Source: JAGVSR01 sp033765145 (GTDB lineage Bacteria; Pseudomonadota; Alphaproteobacteria; Rhizobiales; Hyphomicrobiaceae). Taken from it: 64,000 bases of DNA. How positions within the stretch are numbered: the stretch's first letter is position 1; each line of letters begins with the position of its first letter. Shown here one piece after another: positions 1 to 7,508 of this stretch. The position numbers and the translations under genes are program-made. A model generated the notes under the pieces. That model was not told the DNA's origin and searched no databases. It saw only the letters and a list, made by a program, of their open reading frames with translations. The stretch lies in assembly GCA_033765145.1 (NCBI GenBank), contig JANRIH010000008.1:62001-126000 (forward strand). Reading direction: 5' to 3'.

Positions 1-194
1 GATACCGGTTCCGTGCCGTCGACGTGCTCATGACCAATTTCCACCTGCCGCGCTCGACGCTGTTCATGCTCGTCTCGGCCTTTTCGGGTATCGAGACGAT
101 GAAGGCCGCCTATTCCCACGCGATCGCAAACGGGTACCGGTTCTACTCCTATGGCGACGCGTGCCTGTTGTTTCCGGAGGGCAATTGCGACTAG
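1..194 (+). CDS. queA: queA, S-adenosylmethionine:tRNA ribosyltransferase-isomerase (3' end only)
   Basis: The last 63 codons of queA, in the frame that starts at base 3, ending with TAG at 192-194. The enzyme transfers and isomerises the ribosyl part of S-adenosylmethionine onto 7-aminomethyl-7-deazaguanine in tRNA, making epoxyqueuosine. The visible tail carries family-typical motifs: VDVLMTNFHLPRSTL, a segment near SAFSGIETMKAAY, and the ending RFYSYGDACLLF. The 5' part lies outside the window. Its stop is 11 bases before the tgt start, so the two successive queuosine enzymes form one transcription unit. Confidence 0.95.
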   Translation, partial: YRFRAVDVLMTNFHLPRSTLFMLVSAFSGIETMKAAYSHAIANGYRFYSYGDACLLFPEGNCD

Positions 195-205
195 ACACTC
201 GCCCG

Positions 206-1354
206 ATGGACACCCCGATCGAAACTTTTGCCTATCGCTGTCTTGCCAAGGATGGTCTCGCGCGCCGGGGAGAAATCGTGACCTCGCGCGGCATCATCCG
301 AACGCCGGCATTCATGCCCGTCGGTACGGTCGCGACCGTCAAGGCTCTCTATCCCGAACAGGTGCGGGATGCGGGCGCCGACATCATTCTCGGGAATACC
401 TACCACCTGATGTTGCGGCCGGGAGCGGAGCGCGTTGCGCGTCTCGGCGGTCTCCATCGATTCATGCGCTGGGATGGCCCCATCCTCACCGACTCGGGCG
501 GCTTCCAAGTCATGAGCCTGTCGAAGATCCGGAAGATCACCGAGGCGGGTGCGGAGTTCCAGTCTCATCTGGACGGCTCGCGGCACATGCTCACGCCGGA
601 ACGTTCGATCGAGATCCAGTGTCTGCTCGGCGCGGACATCCAGATGCAATTCGACGAATGCATCGAACTGCCGGCCGAGACGAGCGAGGTCCGCCGCGCG
701 ATGGAGCTATCGTTGCGCTGGGCGGAGAGATCGCAGCGCGCATTCGAAGCGCAGCGTGCGTCAGGCGGTGCGAAAGCGGGACAGGCGTTGTTCGCCATCG
801 TACAGGGCGGGACCGACCCTGGTCTTCGGCAGGCGTCGGCCGCGGCCCTCGTCGACATGGATTTTCCCGGCTATGCCATCGGCGGGCTCGCCGTCGGTGA
901 AGGTCACGACGCGATGGTCGCGACGCTCGCCGAAACCCTGCCTGTTCTACCCGTCGACAAACCGCGCTACCTGATGGGCGTCGGGACGCCCGTCGACCTC
1001 ATCGAGAGCGTGCGTCTCGGCGTCGACATGTTCGACTGTGTGATGCCGACACGAAACGGACGTCACGGAATGGCGTTTACATGGGAGGGGCGCGTCAATC
1101 TTAATAATGCCAAGCACGCGGAAGACCTACGGCCGCTCGATCCTGAAAGTTCGTGCCCCGCCGCGCGGGACTATTCGCGCGCCTACCTCCACCACCTCGT
1201 AAAGTCGGGAGAGTATCTCGGCGCGATGATCCTTTCGTGGATCAACACAGTCTTCTATCAGGACCTGATGGCCGGGATGCGGGCTGCGATTTCGGAGGGG
1301 CGGTTCGAGGATTGGGCGGCTTCGGCGAAGGCGCGGATTTCCGGTTCGGCCTGA
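206..1354 (+). CDS. tgt: tgt, tRNA-guanine transglycosylase
   Basis: A 382-residue enzyme that exchanges guanine-34 of tRNAs with GUN anticodons for the queuine precursor preQ1. The start at 206 gives MDTPIETFAY; an upstream in-frame start would run into queA. The general-base Asp is D96 in DSGGFQVMSL and the nucleophile is D277 in FDCVMPTRNGR, both in family positions. The odd part is the zinc site. Where well-studied TGTs have C-x-C-x-x-C and a later His, this protein has S315, C317, A320 and I346, so three of four ligands are missing. The rest of that region (SRAYLHHLVKSGE) is well kept, so this is a natural variant and not a truncation. It follows queA directly. Confidence 0.96.
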   Translation: MDTPIETFAYRCLAKDGLARRGEIVTSRGIIRTPAFMPVGTVATVKALYPEQVRDAGADIILGNTYHLMLRPGAERVARLGGLHRFMRWDGPILTDSGGFQVMSLSKIRKITEAGAEFQSHLDGSRHMLTPERSIEIQCLLGADIQMQFDECIELPAETSEVRRAMELSLRWAERSQRAFEAQRASGGAKAGQALFAIVQGGTDPGLRQASAAALVDMDFPGYAIGGLAVGEGHDAMVATLAETLPVLPVDKPRYLMGVGTPVDLIESVRLGVDMFDCVMPTRNGRHGMAFTWEGRVNLNNAKHAEDLRPLDPESSCPAARDYSRAYLHHLVKSGEYLGAMILSWINTVFYQDLMAGMRAAISEGRFEDWAASAKARISGSA

Positions 1355-1381
1355 CGGCGGCTCGTTTAGACCGTCAGAGGC

Positions 1382-2119
1382 TCAGAATGTCAGGCGCGCG
1401 GCGCCGACGATCGGTCCCGGTTCCTCGCGTGACGACATTTGGAGGATGACGGCGGCGCCGTCCGCGTCCGCGAAGGCCTCGATCGGGACCTCGAACCTCG
1501 CGGGTCCGCCCGTCCAAGGCCCCAATTCGACGATCATCCGGACGATGTTCGTGTATGTGACGGCGCGATGGGCGTTCTCGCCGCGGCCGATCTCGACGGC
1601 CCGCTCATGGAGATACGGCATCAGCAGGACCGTGGCCTGCATCGCGCTGCCGGCGGGTGCCGTCCCGATCTCGACGGAAACATGCCGTGACCCCTTGGAG
1701 ACCGTGACCGGGACCGACAGCGAAACGGCCGTCGCTGTCAGCGACCGATCGATGTCGATCCGGCTCGCGCCATTCATATGTTGGCGTCCGTTGACGACAG
1801 CTTGTGGTGTGTAGACCGCTCCGTCGCCGCGCTCGCGCGCATAGGCGCGCTGGCGGGCCGAATGTGCGGGCGCGCCGAACGTATCCTTCCAGCTGAGACG
1901 GTCCCAGTAGTCGACCGGGAGCGACAACGCGAGCACGCCCGGGCGGCGCGCGATTTTTTGAAGGAGCGCGTCGGCCGGCGGGCAGGACGAGCAGCCCTGG
2001 CTCGTGAAAAGCTCGACGACCCCGGTGATGCGGTCCGACGCCGGAACGGACGAACTCGCCGACACGGAGACGACGAGGGCAAGAAGCCCCACGATGCCGG
2101 TACGAATATTTTGAACCAT
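1382..2119 (-). CDS. DUF1223 family secreted thioredoxin-fold protein
   Basis: A 245-residue protein of the DUF1223 family, whose members have a thioredoxin-like fold and no settled function. The N-terminus is a Sec-type signal peptide: a hydrophobic run at about residues 8-20 followed by small residues. After it comes VVELFTSQGCSSCPPADALL with a CxxC pair at C43 and C46, where a redox-active thioredoxin would have its cysteines, so a periplasmic disulfide role is possible but not shown. PVDYWDRLSWKD and YTPQAVVNG further on are typical of the family. A GAGGAG ribosome site lies 6 bases before the ATG. It converges on tgt, with only 27 bases between the stops. Confidence 0.85.
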   Translation of the reverse strand: MVQNIRTGIVGLLALVVSVSASSSVPASDRITGVVELFTSQGCSSCPPADALLQKIARRPGVLALSLPVDYWDRLSWKDTFGAPAHSARQRAYARERGDGAVYTPQAVVNGRQHMNGASRIDIDRSLTATAVSLSVPVTVSKGSRHVSVEIGTAPAGSAMQATVLLMPYLHERAVEIGRGENAHRAVTYTNIVRMIVELGPWTGGPARFEVPIEAFADADGAAVILQMSSREEPGPIVGAARLTF

Positions 2120-2176
2120 GGCTCGCTCCTCGGCAGTAGGACTGCCTCAGAGATACGATGGGTCGTGATCAGGGTT

Positions 2177-3157
2177 TCAGTCGGGCGTATGCACCCGGCG
2201 GAGGGCGCTCTCGGCACGGGCTGTCACGTGCTCGCGGTGAAAGAGATAGATGCCCGATGCCACGACAACGGCCGCGCCGGCGATCGTGTAGGCGTCGGGC
2301 AGCTGACCGAAGACGACGTAGCCGAACGCGACCATCGAAAGGAGCTGAAAATAGAGGAAAGGTGCCACGGCAGACGCGGGGGCCAACCGGTAGGCGTGCA
2401 GCAGGAGGTAGTGACCGACGCCGCCGAGTATGCCGAGCGAAAACAGAAGCAGCCAGGCCAGGAGATCGGGCGGCGCATGCCAGTCCACGAGGGCTACGGG
2501 CGCACCGAAGAACGTGCCGACGAACATCGAATAGAAGAGCGTCACGAGCGGCGGGTCCATACCGGACATGTGGCGGGTCAACAGGATGAAACCAGCATAG
2601 GCGGCGACCGCAGCGAACGAATAGAAGATGGCCGGATGAAAGCCGCCGACCGCGGGATTGATCGCGAGGACGACGCCGAGAAACCCGACCAGGATCGCGA
2701 CCATGCGCCGCCAGCCGACCCATTCGCCAAGCAGGGGGCCGGCGAGGAGGGCAACGACAAGCGGCGTCAGGAACGTGATCGTGATCGTCTGATCGAGACG
2801 CAGGTAGCCGAGTGCCAAGAAGTTGAAGACTGTCGTCGCGGCCATCAGCACCGAGCGCAGGAGCTGCAGCTTGAGGCCCTTGGTCAGGAACAGTTCGCGC
2901 GCGCCGATCCCGCCGAATACGGGCACGAAGAGAAGCAACAGCACGAACTGGACGACGAAGCGCGACCAAGACACCTGAGCCACCGGCATGTGGTAGGCCT
3001 GCCCGAGGTACTTGGCCGCCGTATCGAGGCCCGAAAACAGGGTGACGGCGACCATCATCAGGAGGATGGCGGAGACCCGGTCTCCGTCATGCCCAGCCGC
3101 CGGCCCTGTAGCCGGGGTTGGATCGCCCCCGGTCGTCTTGTCGTTGCTTGTCGTCAT
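2177..3157 (-). CDS. EamA/DMT-family transporter
   Basis: An inner-membrane protein of about 326 residues with the ten-helix, two-EamA-repeat layout of the drug/metabolite transporter superfamily. The first helix begins near VSAILLMMVAVTLFSGLDTAAK. FNFLALGYLRLDQTITITF is a typical helix 3-4 stretch, and the second repeat runs from about AIFYSFAAVAAYAGFIL to AGAAVVVASGIYLF. The substrate cannot be read from the sequence. The start is uncertain: ATGs at 3157, 3178 and 3214 are in frame and none has a good ribosome site. I chose 3157 because it leaves a short polar tail before helix 1. It lies upstream of the DUF1223 gene on the same strand, 57 bases away. Confidence 0.85.
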   Translation of the reverse strand: MTTSNDKTTGGDPTPATGPAAGHDGDRVSAILLMMVAVTLFSGLDTAAKYLGQAYHMPVAQVSWSRFVVQFVLLLLFVPVFGGIGARELFLTKGLKLQLLRSVLMAATTVFNFLALGYLRLDQTITITFLTPLVVALLAGPLLGEWVGWRRMVAILVGFLGVVLAINPAVGGFHPAIFYSFAAVAAYAGFILLTRHMSGMDPPLVTLFYSMFVGTFFGAPVALVDWHAPPDLLAWLLLFSLGILGGVGHYLLLHAYRLAPASAVAPFLYFQLLSMVAFGYVVFGQLPDAYTIAGAAVVVASGIYLFHREHVTARAESALRRVHTPD

Positions 3158-3337
3158 GGTTCGGAATTCGGAGCCCATCGGCGGAAAACCCCGCGCTCGG
3201 CCGGGCCTTCTCATAGCCCGTTCGTGGGCGGGGCGGCAGGCGTCATTTTCACGGTTCCCATGCCCTGAGCGCAGATCGCAGCCGCGGGGCTCAAAGTGCC
3301 GCGGGACAACATGCTCATCCTTCTGGCCTGGTCGTTC

Positions 3338-3366
3338 TTGACCCTCTTTGCCCTGGCCTCTACAAG
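3338..3366 (+). promoter_or_regulatory. Promoter of tRNA-Lys
   Basis: TTGACC (3338-3343) and TACAAG (3361-3366) are separated by exactly 17 bases. The -10 box ends 12 bases before the tRNA, so the transcript would carry only a few leader bases. Both boxes fit the sigma-70-type consensus well. Confidence 0.65.
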
Positions 3367-3378
3367 CACGCGTCGAAT

Positions 3379-3453
3379 GGGCCGGTAGCTCAGCGGTAGA
3401 GCACGTGACTTTTAATCATGGGGTCGAGGGTTCGATCCCCTCCCGGCTCACCA
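3379..3453 (+). tRNA. tRNA-Lys (anticodon TTT)
   Basis: A 75-base gene with CCA encoded. The acceptor stem is GGGCCGG against CCGGCTC with one G-U pair. The D arm is TAGCTCAGCGGTAGAGCA, the anticodon loop is CTTTTAA, and the T arm is GAGGG-TTCGATC-CCCTC. The anticodon TTT reads lysine codons. Confidence 0.97.
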
Positions 3454-3569
3454 TTCGATTTTTCCGGGGTCATTCCCACCGTCATGGTCAGGCCGGGGCA
3501 GCGCTGTTCCGCCTGGTCTGGGCGGAATGCGGATGACACCGGCCATTGCTGCCGAGGGAGTGGTCCACT

Positions 3570-4433
3570 GTGTCCGAGAATGCAAATCGCTGGATCGTCG
3601 AAACCGATTGGCTCGCCGATCGGCTCGGCACGCCGGGTCTCGTGGTACTCGATGCCTCCTGGCATCTGCCGAATTCGGGACGCGACGCGAAGGCCGAATA
3701 TCGCCAAGAGCATATTCCCGGCGCGCTCTTTTTCGACATCGACGACATCGTCGACGAGACGTCGGACCTGCCGCACATGCTGCCCTCGCAGGTGAAGTTC
3801 GCCTCGCGGATGAAAAAGATGGGTATCGGCGACGGCATGAAGATCGTCGTCTACGATAGCCACGGGCTCTTTTCAGCTGCGCGCGCCTGGTGGACGTTCC
3901 GTGCCATGGGCCATCAGGATGTCTCGGTCCTCAACGGCGGGCTCCGGAAGTGGAAGGCGGAGGGTCGGCCGCTCGAAGACATGGCGCCGGTGCCGCGCAC
4001 GGCGCGTCATTTCACGCCACTCAAGAACAACGATCTGGTGCGCGATATCGACGAGATGAAGGCCTATGTCGCGCATGGCAACATGCAGATCGTAGACGCT
4101 CGCCCCGCGGGCCGTTTCGAAGGGCGCGATCCTGAGCCGCGTCCGGGTCTCCGGCAGGGTCACATCCCTGGCTCGCGCAACGTGCCCTCGGCCAGCATTC
4201 TCAACGACGACGGCACGCTCAAGTCCGCTGCCGACCTCGAGGCGCTGTTCAAGGCCGCGGGCATCGATCCGGCCAAACCGGTCGTCACGACATGCGGATC
4301 GGGCGTTACGGCAGCGATGCTCTCGCTGGCGCTAGCCGTCGTCGGGCAATCGAATGCGGCTGTGTATGATGGCGCGTTCGCGGAATGGGGCCGTGACAAC
4401 GGCCTGCCGATCGAGACGGGTAAGGCCAAGTAG
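3570..4433 (+). CDS. sseA: 3-mercaptopyruvate sulfurtransferase (rhodanese family)
   Basis: A 287-residue protein with two rhodanese domains, residues about 10-140 and 155-285. It moves sulfur from 3-mercaptopyruvate or thiosulfate to an acceptor such as cyanide or a thiol. The active-site loop TCGSGVTA places the nucleophile at C242. A CG[SA]GVTA loop is typical of mercaptopyruvate sulfurtransferases, while thiosulfate-preferring rhodaneses usually have CRxGVT, so I favour mercaptopyruvate. The GTG at 3570 was chosen over the in-frame ATG at 3546 because GAGGGAG lies about 10 bases before it. It stands alone downstream of tRNA-Lys and converges on the glucan gene. Confidence 0.9.
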   Translation: MSENANRWIVETDWLADRLGTPGLVVLDASWHLPNSGRDAKAEYRQEHIPGALFFDIDDIVDETSDLPHMLPSQVKFASRMKKMGIGDGMKIVVYDSHGLFSAARAWWTFRAMGHQDVSVLNGGLRKWKAEGRPLEDMAPVPRTARHFTPLKNNDLVRDIDEMKAYVAHGNMQIVDARPAGRFEGRDPEPRPGLRQGHIPGSRNVPSASILNDDGTLKSAADLEALFKAAGIDPAKPVVTTCGSGVTAAMLSLALAVVGQSNAAVYDGAFAEWGRDNGLPIETGKAK

Positions 4434-4441
4434 GCGGCGCG

Positions 4442-6037
4442 TCAGCCGTCCGCGAAATACTGATAAAGCCACGTCTCGGTGAGGGCCGTGCCATTGCGGC
4501 TGAGATAGGCCCGGATGTCGAGCGGGCCCGCGCCCTCGGTTTCGAGATCGAAAATCGCGCGCCAGCGGCCGCGCTGATCGACTACGGGGTGGGCGTAGGC
4601 GTTCGCGATCCGTCCGCGTGCTGGCGTCACCACGAATTCGACGCCGTCATCGCGGCCGAGCCCGTCGAGCACGTTGCCCTCGAAATCGATGACGAACTTG
4701 CGGACGCCCGCGGGCCGTTTATGTCCCGGCCGTCCGCCCGTTCCCGTCCAGGTGCCTGTCGCGCGTGCGAGCGTTCCGGGGAATGGAGCGTCCGCGAGCC
4801 AGGACAGCCGATAACGGTAGCGCCGCGCTTCGCCTTTCCGGAATACGCCCGCGGGGCACCAATAGGCGGCGATGTTGTCATGGATCTCGTCGTCGGTCGG
4901 GATTTCCAGAAGGTGGACCGCGCCCTCGCCCCAGGGGTCGAGCGGCTCGACCCACGTCGAGGCCCGGCGTTCATAGAAGACGCCGTCGTCGAGGTAGTGC
5001 ACGAAGTCACGGTCACGCTGGAGCAGGCCGAAGCCCTTGGGGTCGCGATCCATGAACGCGTTGGTCATGACCGTCGGGGGATTATTTAGTGGACGCCAGA
5101 TGCGTTCGCCGCTCCCTGTTTCGATCGCCAGTCCATCGCTATCGTGGATCTCGGGGCGCCAGTCCGCCGCCTGCTTGCGGCTCGCCTCGCCGTACCAGAA
5201 CATCGACGAGAAGGGTGCGATGCCGAGGCGCGTGATGTCACGGCGCGCGAAGAGTTCGGCAGTAATCTCCATGGTGATCGTCGCGACGTCCGCACCATTC
5301 CGCGACCGATCGATCTCGAAACGGTAGGCACCGGCGCAACTTGGGCTGTCGAGGAGGGCATAGACGGTCAGCGGGCCGCGCGCTCCGGCCTCGAGCCAGA
5401 ACTCCTTGAAGCGCGGAAACTCCTCCGGTGTCGGCAGCCCGGTGTCGATCGCGAGACCGCGCGCGGAGAGGCCGTACTGATTGTAGGGTCCCGACGTGCG
5501 GAAATATGACGCGCTGAGGAACGCAACCCAGTCGGTCTTCTGTCCGTCGTCCATCACACGAAAGCCTGCGAAGCCGATCCCGTCGGGAAGGCTGCGGGCC
5601 GGATGGCCGTCGGGAATGTCGAACATCGACGCGCTGTAGCGGACCTCGCGGGACGCCTTACCACCCGGTTCGACCACATTGATCCGAACCGCCTCTCGAA
5701 ACCCTTTGCCCATGTGGAAGAGCTGGACGGGGTAGCGTCCGCGGCCGCCGGGGTTCAGGGCCGCCGACGGGCGATAGCGGATCTGCTGGTAGGCGTCGTA
5801 GTCGATTTTATCGAGAACGCCTGCGTCCGCCGGGACGGGCACGGGGGGGACGAATGGCCCGGCCGCTTCCCTCTTCGCGCGATCGACGATCTGGTTCCAG
5901 GCGAACGTTTCGGCCGCTCCCAATTGACCCGCCGCGGCGGCACGCGCAAAATCGAAATTGGATGCCGCGGCGGCAGCCAGAATCCCCTCGGCAAGCAGAA
6001 GTTTCAGAACGGCGCGCCTGTCCATGCACGTTGTCAT
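4442..6037 (-). CDS. Periplasmic glucan biosynthesis protein, OpgD/OpgG (MdoD/MdoG) family
   Basis: A 531-residue periplasmic protein of the OpgG/OpgD family, which shapes or releases osmoregulated periplasmic glucans. The N-terminus MDRRAVLKLLLAEG followed by an Ala-rich hydrophobic stretch is a twin-arginine signal, which points to the OpgD branch; OpgG normally has a Sec signal. Family landmarks include YDAYQQIRYRP, QLFHMGKGF, FPRFKEFWLE, SMFWYGEASR, DSDGLAI, FGLLQRDRDF and YYERR-like FYERRASTWVEP. The ATG at 6037 has a GGAG about 13 bases upstream; an ATG at 6025 would begin exactly at MDRRA. No opgH glycosyltransferase is nearby. It is transcribed divergently from the efflux operon. Confidence 0.88.
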   Translation of the reverse strand: MTTCMDRRAVLKLLLAEGILAAAAASNFDFARAAAAGQLGAAETFAWNQIVDRAKREAAGPFVPPVPVPADAGVLDKIDYDAYQQIRYRPSAALNPGGRGRYPVQLFHMGKGFREAVRINVVEPGGKASREVRYSASMFDIPDGHPARSLPDGIGFAGFRVMDDGQKTDWVAFLSASYFRTSGPYNQYGLSARGLAIDTGLPTPEEFPRFKEFWLEAGARGPLTVYALLDSPSCAGAYRFEIDRSRNGADVATITMEITAELFARRDITRLGIAPFSSMFWYGEASRKQAADWRPEIHDSDGLAIETGSGERIWRPLNNPPTVMTNAFMDRDPKGFGLLQRDRDFVHYLDDGVFYERRASTWVEPLDPWGEGAVHLLEIPTDDEIHDNIAAYWCPAGVFRKGEARRYRYRLSWLADAPFPGTLARATGTWTGTGGRPGHKRPAGVRKFVIDFEGNVLDGLGRDDGVEFVVTPARGRIANAYAHPVVDQRGRWRAIFDLETEGAGPLDIRAYLSRNGTALTETWLYQYFADG

Positions 6038-6165
6038 CGGAAGTGGGGTCTCCGGGGCGGGGCATGCTCTCGCCGAGCCGATCGCACCATAGGTAGGCAT
6101 GATGGATGCTGCAATCGGAGGCGGCAGGGATGCACCGCGAGCGGGGGGCGAGGGGGGACCATAAC

Positions 6166-6182
6166 TGGCGCCTCATGCGCCA
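6166..6182. promoter_or_regulatory. Possible operator palindrome between opgD and the RND operon
   Basis: TGGCGC, a 5-base centre, then GCGCCA: a perfect 6-base dyad in the divergent 265-base region. Size and place would suit a dimeric repressor of the TetR type, common at RND pumps, but no regulator gene is adjacent. Confidence 0.3.
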
Positions 6183-6302
6183 ACTGAGCAATGAAATCAT
6201 ATCTTTCTGGGCTTTGGCCGTGCTAGAACCTACAACGGTAAACAATCTTGCTCAGAGAATTTTTCAACCGTCGCCACTCTTCGAGCCACCAGGATGGACC
6301 CC

Positions 6303-7451
6303 ATGCCGTTTCGCTGGACAACCGCGGCCAGCGCGATTGCCGTCGCGTGCGCCTTCGCCATCTCGACAGCTTTCGGCCAAGCGCCACCGCCGCCGAGCGT
6401 GACGGTGGCACAGCCGGTCGCCAAGCGGATTACGACGTGGGACGAGTATTCCGGCCGTTTCGTGGCGGTTGAATCGGCGCAGGTCATGCCCCGCGTTTCG
6501 GGGTTCATCGAGACGATCCACTTCAAGGACGGGCAGATTATCAAGGCCGGGGACCTCCTGTTCTCGATCGACGCGCGGCCGTTCGTGCTCCAGGTCGAGA
6601 CTGCGAAAGCGGAGATCGCGCGCGCGGATGCTCAGGTCCAGTTGGCGGTGAGCGAGGTCGAGCGTGCCCGCCCTCTCGTTCGGTCCGGCACGGTGACCGA
6701 GCGCGATTTCGACCAGCGGAATGCGAACCTGTCTGTTGCAAAGGCCGCGCGGCAGGCGGCAGAAGCGACGCTCCGTCAGGCTGAACTTAATCTCGAATGG
6801 ACCAAGGTCGTGGCTCCGATTTCGGGCCGGATCTCGGACCGCAAGGTCGACGCCGGAAACCTCGTCAACGGGGGCTCGGGCAGCCCGACACTTCTGGCGA
6901 CGATCGTGACGTTCGATCCCATCCACTTTGAATTCGAAGTGTCGGAGACGGACTACCTGCGCTATTCGCGGCTCAATATTTCAGGGGCACGCGCCTCGTC
7001 GCGCGATGCCGGCAATCCGGTCAAAATCAAGCTCGCGGACGAACCAGATTTCAAACATCCCGGCGTCATGGATTTCGTCGACAACCAGCTCAACGCGCGA
7101 TCCGGCACGATCCGCGGGCGCGCCATCCTGGAAAACAAGAGCCAACTCCTCCAGCCCGGGCTCTTCGGCCGCGTGCAACTGTTCGGTGGCGAGATGGATG
7201 CGCTCCTCATTCCCGATGCGGCCGTCGTTTCGGATCAGACGCGCAAGATCGTGTTCGCGGTCGACGCCGAGGGCAAGGTCAGCGCCCGGCCGATCACGCT
7301 CGGTCCCATCAGTGACGGTTTGCGCGTCGTGACGTCCGGGCTCAAGAACGAGGACAAGATCGTCATCGACGGCATTGCAAACCCGATGGTGCGGCCTGGC
7401 GCGACCGTCAAGCCCGAGGCGGGCGAGATCAAGTCTGCCGCCAGCAACTAG
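6303..7451 (+). CDS. RND efflux pump, periplasmic adaptor (membrane fusion) subunit
   Basis: A 382-residue adaptor that links an inner-membrane RND pump to an outer-membrane channel. A Sec signal peptide covers about residues 1-28 and no lipobox cysteine is seen, so the protein is probably soluble or held by the complex. The lipoyl-like half GFIETIHFKDGQIIKAGDLL, the coiled-coil hairpin around ETAKAEIARADAQVQLA, and the second half LEWTKVVAPISGRISDRKVD follow the family order. AGGA at 6291-6294 lies 8 bases before the ATG at 6303, which is preferred over 6294. The pump gene starts 57 bases downstream. No outer-membrane factor or regulator is in the window. Confidence 0.93.
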   Translation: MPFRWTTAASAIAVACAFAISTAFGQAPPPPSVTVAQPVAKRITTWDEYSGRFVAVESAQVMPRVSGFIETIHFKDGQIIKAGDLLFSIDARPFVLQVETAKAEIARADAQVQLAVSEVERARPLVRSGTVTERDFDQRNANLSVAKAARQAAEATLRQAELNLEWTKVVAPISGRISDRKVDAGNLVNGGSGSPTLLATIVTFDPIHFEFEVSETDYLRYSRLNISGARASSRDAGNPVKIKLADEPDFKHPGVMDFVDNQLNARSGTIRGRAILENKSQLLQPGLFGRVQLFGGEMDALLIPDAAVVSDQTRKIVFAVDAEGKVSARPITLGPISDGLRVVTSGLKNEDKIVIDGIANPMVRPGATVKPEAGEIKSAASN

Positions 7452-7508
7452 TTGGCCGGCGCGCGACATCAATCGGGCCCCTGGGCCGCACGAGACGACG
7501 AGCGATCC

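Noticed and set aside
1778..3268. 496-codon open frame on the plus strand
   Set aside because: It is antisense to the DUF1223 and EamA genes, and its product is charged low-complexity sequence.
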